64,000 nt of DNA from Pandoraea sp. ASV26 (GTDB lineage: Bacteria; Pseudomonadota; Gammaproteobacteria; Burkholderiales; Burkholderiaceae): contig NZ_JAELTP010000010.1 of the NCBI RefSeq assembly GCF_016428915.1, positions 28,542 through 92,541 of the forward strand, written 5' to 3'. Below the pieces are notes generated by a model that was given only the letters and a program-made list of their open reading frames with translations, did no database searches and was not told the origin of the DNA. Shown here one piece after another: positions 17,343-26,477 of this stretch (its first letter is position 1; the number at the start of each line of letters is the position of its first letter). A program made the position numbers and the translations under genes.

Positions 17343-18368
17343 TCAGGCCTGTCCGACTTTCACCACGACCTTGCCGAAGGCACCACGCTTGAGGTGCTCG
17401 AAGGCTTGCGGCACCTGGTCGAACGGGTACGTTGCATCGATAACCGGTTTCATCGAACGGGTGTCGACCGCGCGCACGAGGTCCTCAAGCACGCGGCGCG
17501 GGCCGACAGCAATCGCAACGACCGAGGCGCGGCTGCCCAGCATCTCCATGATGGGCAACGTCACTTCGTCAGACTCCAGCAGACCAATGACCGAGATGCG
17601 GCCACCGGGCGCGACCGCCTGAACCGACCGGCGCATGTTCGCTCCACCGGCCATCTCCAGAATGTGCTCTGCGCCGCGCCCGTTCGTGAGACGGCGCACT
17701 TCCTCTTGCCAGTCCGGGTGCGTATTGCGGTTGATGCCATGTGTGGCACCCAGCGCTTTGGCTTGTGCAATCTTCTCGTCACTGCTGGTGGTCACGATGA
17801 CCTGCGCACCGCTTTGTGCCGCAATCTGGATGGCGAACAACGAAACGCCCCCGGTGCCCTGGACCACAACGGTTTCACCCGCGTGAAGGTCGCCTTCCTC
17901 GACAAGTGCCATCCACGCGGTCAAAGCCGCAACCGGCAGTGTGCTCGCTTGTTCGGGCGTCAACGACTTCGGTGCGAGGACGCACCAGTCGGCGGGCGTT
18001 GTCACGTACTGGGCCAACATGCCCGGAATCGGGCCACCCTGTGTCGGCGAATCTGCCCACGACAACGGGGCGCCATCCACCCAGTTGGCGATATACGTCG
18101 AGATAACCCTGTCGCCAACGGCAAATCGCGTAACGCCTTCGCCCAGCGCTACCACCCGGCCGGCCATGTCCGATGCCGGTGTGAAGGGGAATGCGAGGTC
18201 GGCGCCCATGCCGTCGGCGGCAACGACCAGATCGCGATAGTTCAGTGCGACAGCGTCTACTTCGACGAGGATTTCCCCCGCACGCGGTGTCGGACGCTCA
18301 ACCGTGTTCAACGACAGCTTGTCGAGACCGTATGACGGAATTTCCCAGCGCTTCATGGTGTTGCTCAT
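17343..18368 (-). CDS. MDR-family NAD(P)-dependent alcohol dehydrogenase/quinone oxidoreductase
   Basis: A 341-residue medium-chain dehydrogenase. The GroES-like catalytic part includes ALNYRDLVVAADG and FPFTPASDMAGRVVALGEGV; the Rossmann part has VVVQGTGGVSLFAIQIA, where the glycine motif binds NAD(P)H. The zinc ligands of classical alcohol dehydrogenases (CH...GHE and four structural Cys) are not seen, which places it with zinc-independent oxidoreductases. The start at MSNTMKRW has GGAG eight bases upstream. It lies downstream of a LysR gene in the same direction, separated by 158 bases with an 18-bp palindrome. Confidence 0.87.
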   Translation of the reverse strand: MSNTMKRWEIPSYGLDKLSLNTVERPTPRAGEILVEVDAVALNYRDLVVAADGMGADLAFPFTPASDMAGRVVALGEGVTRFAVGDRVISTYIANWVDGAPLSWADSPTQGGPIPGMLAQYVTTPADWCVLAPKSLTPEQASTLPVAALTAWMALVEEGDLHAGETVVVQGTGGVSLFAIQIAAQSGAQVIVTTSSDEKIAQAKALGATHGINRNTHPDWQEEVRRLTNGRGAEHILEMAGGANMRRSVQAVAPGGRISVIGLLESDEVTLPIMEMLGSRASVVAIAVGPRRVLEDLVRAVDTRSMKPVIDATYPFDQVPQAFEHLKRGAFGKVVVKVGQA

Positions 18369-18485
18369 CTGCTTGCTCCAAATCCTAGAGGGTGAGATAT
18401 CGCGCGAGATCATCGGAAGGCGCGATATGAGAGGACGTGGTGCCAATGTAGTGGGCAACCGGCGATAGATAAATCTGACAAACGC

Positions 18486-18503
18486 GAAATGAATGTTCAT
18501 TTC
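18486..18503. promoter_or_regulatory. 18-bp palindrome before the MDR gene
   Basis: GAAATGA-ATGT-TCATTTC is a perfect 7-bp inverted repeat about 120 bases before the MDR start. TCTGACA occurs on both sides of it, and a related dyad (TGTCAG-A-CTGACA) lies before the MFS gene on the other side of the LysR gene, so one regulator may bind both. Confidence 0.4.
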
Positions 18504-18526
18504 TGTCTGACAATCGGCCGGGCGAA

Positions 18527-19441
18527 TCAGTCGTTTGCGTCGCGGTGGAAGTTGTCGGCCAGGTGCGCCACGACAGCGCGGGTGCGTGATGCCATTTTTT
18601 GCCCGGCCGGGATGAGTGCGTGAACCGGCGGGCCGTCGACGTCAGCCGATGGAAGCACATGGACAAGGCGCCCCGCCTTGACGTGGGGCGCCGCAATGTG
18701 ATCGAGCAACTGCGAAATACCGAGCCCGCTCACCATCAGGTCGATGAGTGCCTGACCGTCTTCCAGAATGATGGCGGCGTCAGGCGAGAGTTGTCGAATG
18801 TAACCTTCGTCGTTGACGTTCCATGGATTGAGTCGGCCCGTCGACCCGCGGAAGATGATGGCATCGTGGGAGTTGAGATGGGAGATGCTCGTGAGGGGGC
18901 CGTGCGCTGCCATGTATTCGGGCGAAGCATAGAGTCCGAAGCGGGTGTCGCAGATTTTACGAACGACCATGTCGCCTGTTCCGGACAACTCGCCCACGCG
19001 CACGACGATGTCCCACCCTTCGATCACCGGGTCGGACATTCGGTCGCTGAAGGCGAGGTCCAGTGTGAGCTTCGGGTATCGGCGCCGAAGCGAGTGCATG
19101 GACGACATGAACAGCCGGCCAAATGAGGCCGGCAGATTGATGCGAACGCGTCCTGCAACCTCCTTTTTGCTTGCGGCGAGGGTCTGCTCCGCCTCTCTGA
19201 GCGTGAGCAGTGCAGATTGTGTGGCACGCATGTACATCTCACCGTCGGCCGTCAGTCGCACGGCCCGAGTGGTCCGCTGAAGCAATCGGGTCGAGAGACG
19301 CTCTTCAAGTCGCTGGATGTTCTTCCCCACGCTTGATTTCGTGATGCCGAGCGATTCGGCAGCCTTGGTAAAGCTACCCGTGTTGACGACGGCCTCGAAC
19401 GATGTGATCTCTGCGATAGATACGTCAGCGCGCTGAACCAT
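18527..19441 (-). CDS. LysR-family transcriptional regulator
   Basis: A 304-residue LysR-type protein. The HTH segment is ITSFEAVVNTGSFTKAAESL with the recognition part GITKSSVGKNIQRLEERL, followed by LLQRTTRAVRLTADGEMY. The effector domain starts GRVRINLPASFGRLF and has DIVVRVGELSGTGDMVVRKI. The start codon is preceded by GGAG. It faces an MFS exporter gene across 311 bases and is followed by the MDR gene, both possible targets. Confidence 0.92.
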   Translation of the reverse strand: MVQRADVSIAEITSFEAVVNTGSFTKAAESLGITKSSVGKNIQRLEERLSTRLLQRTTRAVRLTADGEMYMRATQSALLTLREAEQTLAASKKEVAGRVRINLPASFGRLFMSSMHSLRRRYPKLTLDLAFSDRMSDPVIEGWDIVVRVGELSGTGDMVVRKICDTRFGLYASPEYMAAHGPLTSISHLNSHDAIIFRGSTGRLNPWNVNDEGYIRQLSPDAAIILEDGQALIDLMVSGLGISQLLDHIAAPHVKAGRLVHVLPSADVDGPPVHALIPAGQKMASRTRAVVAHLADNFHRDAND

Positions 19442-19613
19442 TTTTGGCTCCTTCCATTTTGTGTTGTTTGCGGGCACGCACCAGCATATGAGGTTGCGAC
19501 GGTTGCCCCAAGCGTACGAAAGCGAAAAGATTGTTTGCCTGATGTCGACAATACATCCGGCTGCGAGAGCGGACATCGTGAGGTCGGGGAGATGCCGTTC
19601 GCATTTCCTGAAT

Positions 19614-19626
19614 TGTCAGACTGACA
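19614..19626. promoter_or_regulatory. Dyad between LysR gene and MFS gene
   Basis: TGTCAG-A-CTGACA is a perfect 6-bp inverted repeat in the 311-base region between the divergent LysR and MFS genes. Its TCTGACA-like half also appears twice near the MDR gene. It is a candidate LysR-binding site. Confidence 0.4.
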
Positions 19627-19752
19627 TGGACGCTCTTTTCGCATTTGGGTGGTTTATCTACATCGCGTTGCAACGCAAAATTGCGCCGAAATCTTGTCTG
19701 CGTGTGTCCTGCAAAAGGGCCGGGGCAAGCCACCTCTTGTCGCGATGCTTCT

Positions 19753-21318
19753 ATGACGTCAGCCCTTACCCCCAACAGTTTGCGCAACGATAAACTTCTG
19801 ATTCTTCTCACCGTCTGCCTGGCTGCGCTGCTCTTGCCGCTCGCGCTGTCGGGCGGAGCCGTGGCAACGCCGGCTATCGGTCGTTCACTTGGCGGAAGCC
19901 CCTCGTCGTTGACGTGGGTGACCAACGCCTACATGTTGAGCTTCGGCAGCCTGCTGATGGCGGCCGGTGCGCTGGCTGACCAGTTTGGCCGCAAGCGTCT
20001 CTTCGTTATCGGTCTGGGGGGATTCATCCTGAGTTCCTTTGCCATTGGCATGGCCCCCAACGTCGTCTGGCTGGATATTCTGCGCGCGGTTCAGGGCATT
20101 GTGTCGGCAGCATCGCTGGCCGCAGGCTCTGCCGCGCTGGCACAGGAGTTCGACGGCCATGCCCGTACCCGTGCATTCAGCATGCTCGGCACCAGCTTTG
20201 GTATCGGACTTGCCTTTGGTCCGCTGATGGCTGGGGCGCTCATCGAGTACTTCGGCTGGCGCTCTCTGTTCATCACGATGGGTGTGATTGCACTGGGAGC
20301 CTTTGCTTTTGGCGTGCCACGTATGCGCGAGTCGCGCGACCCCAACGCTGCGGGGCTCGACTATCCGGGAACCATCACCTTTAGCGCCGCGCTGGTGTTG
20401 TTCACGACCGCCATCATTCAGGCCCCCGAGAGCGGCTGGGGAAGTCCCCTCATCGTGGGACTGTTCGCTCTCTCTGCGTTGATGTTGGCGGTGTTTGTCG
20501 TCGTCGAGACGCGTTCGCATCGGCCCATGCTCGACCTTTCGCTGTTCCGCTACGTTCGCTTCATCGGCGTGCAGATTCTCCCGCTCGGAACCTGCTACAG
20601 CTACATCCTCCTGGTTGTGATGCTGCCGCTGCGGCTCATCGGCGCGGAAGGCATGAGCGAGATGGACTCCGGCCTGCTGCTCATTGCGCTCTCCGCGCCT
20701 ATGCTGGTTGTGCCTATCGCGGTCGCCTCGCTTACGCGTTTTACCTCGGCAGGTATCTTGTCCGGTATCGGTTTTCTGATTGCCGCAGGGGGACTCTACT
20801 GGCTGAGTCTCGTCGATTTTTCCGGCCCGAAGACCGCCTTGCTTCTGCCGATGCTGGTCATTGGCATCGGTACCGGCATGCCGTGGGGACTGATGGACGG
20901 TCTCTCGGTGAGCGTTGTGCCGAAAGAGCGAGCCGGCATGGCCTCCGGCATTTTCGGCACCACGCGGGTGGCCGGAGAAGGGACGGGACTCGCCATCGGC
21001 ACGGCGATTCTTGCGGCACTGGCAACGACGAGCCTGCAAACCGTAGCGCCTGCGGGCGGTGGTGCGGCAATGAGTGCACGCGTCGCAGAAGCCGCCCAAC
21101 GGCTGACAAACGGTGACATTGCGCAAGCGTCGCATGTGCTGCCGGAAGTCAGCCGTCAGATCCTGGCGTCGAGTTATGCGGATGCTTTTGCGGGGTTGCT
21201 GCACGTTCTTTTTGTCATCACGCTGTTCTCAGCGCTTGGCACGTTTGCATTCCTGAGCGGTACCCGGACGCAAGACGAGCCTGATGATGCGCAGAAGTCG
21301 GTGGCCGCGCTTGAGTAA
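19753..21318 (+). CDS. MFS transporter of the DHA2 (14-TM, EmrB/QacA) type
   Basis: A 521-residue inner-membrane permease with about 14 hydrophobic segments. Seen: motif A GALADQFGRKRLFVIG between TM2 and TM3, the WVTNAYMLSF motif typical of the DHA2 family, and motif C-like GTSFGIGLAFGPLMAGAL. It is expected to export drugs or toxic metabolites using the proton gradient. The ATG was chosen because the membrane fold starts within 15 residues; an upstream in-frame start adds a Cys-rich tail unlike the family. A divergent LysR gene probably controls it. Confidence 0.9.
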   Translation: MTSALTPNSLRNDKLLILLTVCLAALLLPLALSGGAVATPAIGRSLGGSPSSLTWVTNAYMLSFGSLLMAAGALADQFGRKRLFVIGLGGFILSSFAIGMAPNVVWLDILRAVQGIVSAASLAAGSAALAQEFDGHARTRAFSMLGTSFGIGLAFGPLMAGALIEYFGWRSLFITMGVIALGAFAFGVPRMRESRDPNAAGLDYPGTITFSAALVLFTTAIIQAPESGWGSPLIVGLFALSALMLAVFVVVETRSHRPMLDLSLFRYVRFIGVQILPLGTCYSYILLVVMLPLRLIGAEGMSEMDSGLLLIALSAPMLVVPIAVASLTRFTSAGILSGIGFLIAAGGLYWLSLVDFSGPKTALLLPMLVIGIGTGMPWGLMDGLSVSVVPKERAGMASGIFGTTRVAGEGTGLAIGTAILAALATTSLQTVAPAGGGAAMSARVAEAAQRLTNGDIAQASHVLPEVSRQILASSYADAFAGLLHVLFVITLFSALGTFAFLSGTRTQDEPDDAQKSVAALE

Positions 21319-21350
21319 GGCGTGTGACCGGCGCGCGTTAGGGGCGCGCT

Positions 21351-22316
21351 TTATGAGCGCGCCGGCAATTTCAGAGGCCGGGTTATATCAACGCCGATCA
21401 ACGCCGGAAGCTCACGCTTGAGCATATGGCTTTTCTCGAACAGATCCGATATCCAATCGACGAACACGCGTACCTGTGGAGAGAGATGCCGGTTCTGAGG
21501 ATAGACGGCAGAAATCGGTAGCGGCGCGGGGCGCCATGGCTCGAGAACTTCCACGAGGGCGCCGGACTCGATGTGCGGTTGCGCAAGAAACTTGAAGGTT
21601 TGTATCAGACCATGGCCGCGAAGACCGCACTGCAAGTAAGCTTCGCCATCGTTCGAGGCCAGCCGCGAGCGCATGCGCACGTCAACCGCATCTCCATCAA
21701 CACGGAATGCCATATCGACCATGCGACCCCGTCGGCTCGACACGTAATGCACGGCAAAATGGTCGGCCAGGTCATCGAGCGAGCGCGGCGTGCCATGTTG
21801 TTCGAGGTACTCCGGACTTGCCGTCGTGACGAACTCTGAAACGCCGATGCGCTTGGCGACCAAGGTTGAGTCGGTCAAAGAGCCCATACGGATGGCGCAG
21901 TCGACGCCCTCTTGCACGAGGTCTGCCGCTTTGTCGCCGATGCCGAGCAGCAGGTCGATTTCCGGGTATTTTTCGTAGAAGTCGTCGAGGGCCGGCAGAA
22001 CCACCAACCGGCCGATAGCGCCCGACATCTCCACCCTGAGTTTGCCTTTGGGGGCGGCGAGGCTTGAAAACGAGTTTTCGGCCTCGTCGATGTCGGCGAG
22101 CACTCGCAGGCAGCGCTCGTAATAGGCCGCGCCATCCGGCGTGAGGCTGACGCTTCGGGTCGTACGATTGAGCAGACGGACTTTGAGATGCGCCTCAAGC
22201 TTCTGAACGATTGTCGTGGCCGTAGAGCGGGTCATATCCATCGACGCCGCTGCGCCAGTAAAGCTCTTCGACTCGACGACGCGCGTGAAGACCTGCATTG
22301 CTTGAAGTTTATCCAT
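21351..22316 (-). CDS. LysR-family transcriptional regulator
   Basis: A 321-residue LysR-type regulator with the N-terminal helix MDKLQAMQVFTRVVESKSFT and the second helix MTRSTATTIVQKLEAHLKV, then LLNRTTRSVSLTPDG. The effector domain begins GKLRVEMSGAIGRLVVLP and includes DCAIRMGSLTDSTLVAKRIG. It converges on the DHA2 transporter gene, sharing a GCGCGC hairpin region of about 30 bases. Its likely target was on the 5' side, which now holds only gene remnants. Confidence 0.91.
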   Translation of the reverse strand: MDKLQAMQVFTRVVESKSFTGAAASMDMTRSTATTIVQKLEAHLKVRLLNRTTRSVSLTPDGAAYYERCLRVLADIDEAENSFSSLAAPKGKLRVEMSGAIGRLVVLPALDDFYEKYPEIDLLLGIGDKAADLVQEGVDCAIRMGSLTDSTLVAKRIGVSEFVTTASPEYLEQHGTPRSLDDLADHFAVHYVSSRRGRMVDMAFRVDGDAVDVRMRSRLASNDGEAYLQCGLRGHGLIQTFKFLAQPHIESGALVEVLEPWRPAPLPISAVYPQNRHLSPQVRVFVDWISDLFEKSHMLKRELPALIGVDITRPLKLPARS

Positions 22317-22548
22317 GATGGCTCGCGTTAACCGAATGGCCGGCTTGAGCAGGGGCGTGTTCGTTTATCGCTGAGTGCTCGCCTTCGTCGGACAATCGTG
22401 CTGATTCGGCGCAAGTATGCTGCCGGAGAGGGGCGGCGATAAAGAATAGGCCTGGAAACAGACTGGCAACCAAAAGCTGACAATCCATTCAACCCGATAC
22501 ACTTTGTGACCACCAGTAAGTCGTTAGACGACCTTCAAGGAAAACGGC

Positions 22549-22722
22549 ATGAGCGACTTCGCAAGTCCTCTCTTCGCGCGGATCGATTACCTCATCCGCG
22601 TGGCGCTCCGAGCCGTTCTCGCTAACCTGAACGCCCGAGCACCACGGCGCACAAGCCGAAGCAAGACGCACGCTTCAGGTCTCGGATGTGCCGCTGAACT
22701 CAACGCGGCATTACGCCGTTGA
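22549..22722 (+). CDS. Possible small protein of 57 residues or gene remnant
   Basis: An open frame beginning MSDFASPLFARIDYLIRVAL with AAGGA eight bases before the ATG. The first 28 residues could form an amphipathic helix; the rest is Arg/Ser/Ala-rich and looks non-natural. It opens away from the divergent LysR gene and could be the broken start of the former LysR target. No family is recognised. Confidence 0.22.
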   Translation: MSDFASPLFARIDYLIRVALRAVLANLNARAPRRTSRSKTHASGLGCAAELNAALRR

Positions 22723-22850
22723 CCCGACGGCAAGTTCGTAACCATCGGGGGCGGCGAAGTGTGCGCTGCGGCCCCCCGGAGTCGAGAGCGCCGACAGGCG
22801 GAAAGTGACCCCTTCGGCCTCGATGCGGCGTTGGGATGCGGCATTGGGAT
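22711..22850 (-). pseudogene. C-terminal remnant of a VOC/glyoxalase-like protein
   Basis: About 45 codons directly after the MFS gene read DPNAASQRRIEAEGVTF, GGRSAHFAAPDGYELAV and a stop. This resembles the last strand pair of glyoxalase/bleomycin-resistance (VOC) proteins, where the pattern is GG(R/K)..xFxDPDGNxxEL. The N-terminal part is missing and replaced by the end of the MFS gene in another frame, so it is a fragment if the similarity is real. Confidence 0.35.
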
Positions 22851-22862
22851 CGCCAGGCGTAT

Positions 22863-24269
22863 TCAGGCGCGGCGCGGCAGCAATCGCAAGCCACTGGCAA
22901 GGCACCCTGCGGCCGAGAACGCGGCGCCCCACGCCAGTGCCCATGTCGAGCCGTGGGTGCCGGCAAGACCGAGTGCCAGCGCGACGAGCGCCGCGCCCGT
23001 CGCCTGCCCCAGCAGTCGCGACGTGCCCACCATGCCGCTCGCCCCGCCACTGCGCTCAGGGGGGGCGCTATGCATGAAGGCCTTCAGGTTCGGCGATTGG
23101 AAGAACCCGAAGCCCAGACCGCACAACGCCATGCGCCAGCCGATATCCCACAACTCCGCATGCTCGGGCATGAGCGCGAGCAATGTCATGCCGGCACTCA
23201 GCATCGCCAGACCCACCGCCCCGAGCGCGCCGGCCGGATAACGATCCGACAGGCGACCCGCCAACGGCGCAATCGCCGCCACGAAGAACGGCCACGGCGT
23301 CATCAAAAAGCCGGTTTCGATAGGGCTGCGATGCAGCACGTTCTCGAAATAGAACGGCAACGACACCAGTCCCAGCCCCTGCGTTGCAAACGCGCAGATC
23401 GCAGTGATCGTGGAGAGCGCGAAGGCGGGCAGACGCAGCAGATCGACCGGCAGCATCGGGGCACGATGGCCACGCTCGCGACGAATCAGCGCCCAGCCGA
23501 ACACCAGCGCGCCGATGAAGCAGCTCAGCGTCAGATGCCAGTCCGCCTGTTGCGCGCTCTGACTCAACGCGAAGATCAGCAGCGAAAACGTCAACACATT
23601 GAGCACGGCGGCGATCATGTCCGGCTTATGCTCGCTGCGCGGGGTGTCCGGCAGGTTGCGACGCGAGAACGCCAGCGCCAGCAACGCCGTCGGCACGTTG
23701 ATCAGGAATAGCCACGGCCAACTCGCGAAGGCCAGCACGAGCGACGCGATCGTCGGCCCGATGGCGAACGAAATGCCGACAATGAGCGCGTTCAGCCCGA
23801 CGCCGCGTCCCAGTTGATTCGCCGGATACAGGAAGCGAATGAGCGCAATGTTCACGCTCATGACCGCTGCGGCGCCCACGCCTTGCAACACGCGAGCCCC
23901 GGCGAGAAAGCCCAGCGACGGCGACAGCGCGCACAGCAGCGACGCTACGAGAAACACCGCCACGCCCCACATGAAGACGCGTTTGTGGCCAACGCGCTCG
24001 CCCAGCGAGGCAAAGGGGAGCAGCGTCGCGACCATCGCCAGTTGGTAGGCGTTTACGATCCAGACCGAGGCCGACGGCGTCGTGTTCAGATCGAGCGCCA
24101 TCTGCGGCAGCGCCGTGTTGGCGATGGCAGTGTCAAGGCTGGCAAGCGAGACGGCGAGCAGGATCGCCGTCATGGCGAGGCCGCGTCCGGTGGCGGGCGG
24201 CTCGTGCGATTGCGACCCGGCAGGGGCGCCAGCCGTCGGCGTATCGGCGGTCGGGGGCAGCGATGACAT
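22863..24269 (-). CDS. MFS transporter, DHA2-like exporter
   Basis: A 468-residue membrane protein with about 14 hydrophobic segments. Seen: LASLDTAIANTALPQMALDL, a marker of the drug-exporter families with the Asp in TM1; VWIVNAYQLAMVATLLPFASLGERVGHKRVF with motif A; and LNALIVGISFAIGPTIAS. The N-terminal 28 residues are hydrophilic and Pro-rich. It starts six bases after the stop of the DsbA/FrnE-type gene, so the two are almost surely co-transcribed. Confidence 0.89.
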   Translation of the reverse strand: MSSLPPTADTPTAGAPAGSQSHEPPATGRGLAMTAILLAVSLASLDTAIANTALPQMALDLNTTPSASVWIVNAYQLAMVATLLPFASLGERVGHKRVFMWGVAVFLVASLLCALSPSLGFLAGARVLQGVGAAAVMSVNIALIRFLYPANQLGRGVGLNALIVGISFAIGPTIASLVLAFASWPWLFLINVPTALLALAFSRRNLPDTPRSEHKPDMIAAVLNVLTFSLLIFALSQSAQQADWHLTLSCFIGALVFGWALIRRERGHRAPMLPVDLLRLPAFALSTITAICAFATQGLGLVSLPFYFENVLHRSPIETGFLMTPWPFFVAAIAPLAGRLSDRYPAGALGAVGLAMLSAGMTLLALMPEHAELWDIGWRMALCGLGFGFFQSPNLKAFMHSAPPERSGGASGMVGTSRLLGQATGAALVALALGLAGTHGSTWALAWGAAFSAAGCLASGLRLLPRRA

Positions 24270-24275
24270 GACGGA

Positions 24276-24929
24276 TCAGCCCTCGGCCAGAATTTGACGG
24301 ATGGCCTGCTCGAAGACTTCCGGCGGTTGGCCGCCGCTGATGAGATGGCGGTTGTTGAAGATGATCGCCGGCACCGAACGAATGCCAAGGTTCTGGTAAT
24401 GACGCTCAAGCGCGCGCACCTGCTCGGCGTATTCGTCTGTGGCGAGGATCTCACGGGCCCGCGCCGTATCGAGGCCGGCTTGCTGCACGGCGTCCACCAG
24501 AACTTCCGGATCGCTCGTGCGCTTGCCGTCGACGAAATAGGCGCGCAACAGCGCTTCCTGGAGCGCCAGTTGCTTGTCTTGGCCGACCGTCTGCGCCCAA
24601 TGCAGCAGACGATGTGCATCGAACGTGTTGTACGCGTGCGTGCGCAGATCCATGCGCATCGGGAACCCTTCGGCCGCCGCCCGCGCGCTGATGTTCGCCT
24701 GATTCTGTGCCAACTGCTCCGGCGACAGCCCGTACTTTTGCGACAGGTAATCGGCAAGCACAACGCCTTCTGCCGGCATGTCGGGATTGAGTTCGAACGG
24801 GCTGAAATGCAGGTCGGCTTCGACCTCGTTGCCCAGACGGCCGAGTGCCGTCTTCAGCGAGGCAAGGCCGATGGCACACCAGGGACAGGCGACATCGGAG
24901 ACAAAGTCAATCTTGAGTGTGGCAGGCAT
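24276..24929 (-). CDS. DsbA-family oxidoreductase, FrnE-like
   Basis: A 217-residue cytoplasmic protein with a thioredoxin-like fold: DFVSDVACPWCAIGLASL holds the CPWC active-site pair (Cys15, Cys18), and the cis-Pro motif is in GIRSVPAIIFNNRHLISGGQ. The length and the HxxxP-type middle helical domain match the FrnE/2-hydroxychromene isomerase-like group rather than periplasmic DsbA, and no signal peptide is present. Start at MPATLKIDF; ten upstream residues are not conserved in type. It precedes an MFS exporter in one operon. Confidence 0.88.
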   Translation of the reverse strand: MPATLKIDFVSDVACPWCAIGLASLKTALGRLGNEVEADLHFSPFELNPDMPAEGVVLADYLSQKYGLSPEQLAQNQANISARAAAEGFPMRMDLRTHAYNTFDAHRLLHWAQTVGQDKQLALQEALLRAYFVDGKRTSDPEVLVDAVQQAGLDTARAREILATDEYAEQVRALERHYQNLGIRSVPAIIFNNRHLISGGQPPEVFEQAIRQILAEG

Positions 24930-25243
24930 GGTCTGACGGCGCTTTGGCGGCGCGTGCAATGAAAAACGCGTCGCCTTGCGCGACGCAACGGGGCAATCGT
25001 CGCATAATTCGGCAATTCTCGCCGGCTCGCGGCGGAATGGCGCGGCAAGCCTTGATTCATGCCGCCTTCACGGCGCGTACGAACGATTCGCCTTTGCGCT
25101 TGAGTGTTTTATCAGGTGGAATTAAGGTTTCGTCAGATGAATCACGGAGAAGCCGCCAGCCATCGGATCGCCGCAATGCGATATCGTTTGAATCGTTTCG
25201 TGCGTTAGTCTCGATCGTCCCGATCCCTGTTCAGGAGTCCGTC
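24930..25243. other. Intergenic region without a recognisable gene
   Basis: About 310 bases between the divergent FrnE-type and DUF985 genes. No convincing reading frame, RNA or repeat is seen; it should hold the two promoters. Confidence 0.5.
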
Positions 25244-25756
25244 ATGCTGTGCGCCGCCGATCTCGTCAAGTCTCTCGGGCTACAGCCGCATCCGGAGGGA
25301 GGGCATTATCGAGAGACGTATCGCGCGTCCGGCACGATTGCGGCGCAGGCGCTGCCGGCAGGTTTCTCCGGTGAGCGCAGTATTTCGACGGCGATTCTCT
25401 ATCTGCTCGAAGCCGGCGACTTCTCGGCTTTTCATCGGATCCGTAGCGATGAGGTCTGGCATTTCCATCTTGGCGGCACGCTCTGGATTCACGAGATCGA
25501 TCCGGCCGGCAAGCTGACGACGACGTGCCTCGGCACCGATATCGCAGGCGGTGAGCATCTACAGCACGTGGTGCCCGCCGGGCATTGGTTTGCTGCGCAG
25601 CCCGCGCCGTCCATGCGCTACTCGCTCGTCGGATGCACCGTCGCCCCGGGTTTCGCGTTCGAGGACTTCGAGATGGCCGACCCGGCGGCGCTTGCGGCGC
25701 AGTGGCCGGCGCACCGGGCGCTGATCGAGCGCCTCGGGCGTGGCGCGTCTGCCTGA
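25244..25756 (+). CDS. Cupin domain protein, DUF985
   Basis: A 170-residue single-domain beta-barrel of the DUF985 group of the RmlC-like cupins. Seen: the opening LGLQPHPEGGHYRETYRAS, the family hallmark with His and Glu, then ILYLLEAGDFSAFHRIRSDEVWHFHLGG with a HxH-type metal pair, and VVPAGHWFAA followed by SLVGCTVAPGFAFEDFE near the end. The start is preceded by CAGGAG at eight bases. Function in bacteria is not established. It is followed by a flavin reductase 100 bases on. Confidence 0.9.
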   Translation: MLCAADLVKSLGLQPHPEGGHYRETYRASGTIAAQALPAGFSGERSISTAILYLLEAGDFSAFHRIRSDEVWHFHLGGTLWIHEIDPAGKLTTTCLGTDIAGGEHLQHVVPAGHWFAAQPAPSMRYSLVGCTVAPGFAFEDFEMADPAALAAQWPAHRALIERLGRGASA

Positions 25757-25856
25757 GCGCGGCGAACGCAATCGAGCAACGCCAGACGACGGAGTGCGCT
25801 AGCATCACTGAAAACCGCTTAACCTCGTTTCCTCGTTTCTTAGATTTAGCCGCCCC

Positions 25857-26477
25857 ATGTCCAACGACGTCCATTTCTACGACCCGGCCAAAGGCCATGG
25901 TCTGTCCCACGATCCGTTCAAAGCCATCGTTGCGCCGCGTGTGATCGGCTGGATTTCCAGCCGCGACGCGCAGGGCCGAACCAACCTCGCCCCTTATAGC
26001 TTCTTCGGCGCCTTTGCGACGTTTCCGCCGATCATCGGCTTTTGCAGCGAGGGCTTCAAGGATTCAATTGCCAATATCGAAGCCACGCGTGAATTCGTCT
26101 GGAATCTGACGAGCAAGTCGCTCGTCGAACAGATGAACCGGACCTCGGCACCCGTGCCGCATGACGTCGATGAGTTCGAACTGGCGGGACTGACGAAGGC
26201 GCCCGGCGTCAATGTCGAGGTTCCTCACGTGGGAGAGTCACCTGCGTCGCTCGAATGCAAGTTGCTTCAGATCGTGCGCTTGCACGGGCTGGACGGCAAA
26301 CCGATGGACAACTGGCTGGCCCTGGGGCAAGTGGTCGGGGTGCACATCCGCCGCGAGTATTTGCGCGAGGACGGTCTCTTCGATACGGCGAAGGCGCATC
26401 CGGTGATGCGCGCAGGGTACCTCGGCGACTATGCCGAGATCGGGCCGATGTTCGATCTGCGTCGCCCGAAGGCCTGA
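25857..26477 (+). CDS. Flavin reductase-like FMN-binding protein
   Basis: A 206-residue protein of the flavin reductase/flavoredoxin family with a split-barrel FMN-binding fold. Seen: KAIVAPRVIGWISSRDAQGRTNLAPYSFFGAF in outline, with RVIGWISS and NLAPYS as the FMN contact region, then KDSIANIEATREFVWNL. It probably reduces or carries flavin for a partner oxygenase, but none lies nearby. The stop is followed by 490 bases without genes. Confidence 0.88.
   Translation: MSNDVHFYDPAKGHGLSHDPFKAIVAPRVIGWISSRDAQGRTNLAPYSFFGAFATFPPIIGFCSEGFKDSIANIEATREFVWNLTSKSLVEQMNRTSAPVPHDVDEFELAGLTKAPGVNVEVPHVGESPASLECKLLQIVRLHGLDGKPMDNWLALGQVVGVHIRREYLREDGLFDTAKAHPVMRAGYLGDYAEIGPMFDLRRPKA

Noticed and set aside
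19885..21204. Minus-strand open frame of 439 codons
   Set aside because: Antisense to the DHA2 transporter; composition (His, Arg, Gln) is that of a shadow frame.
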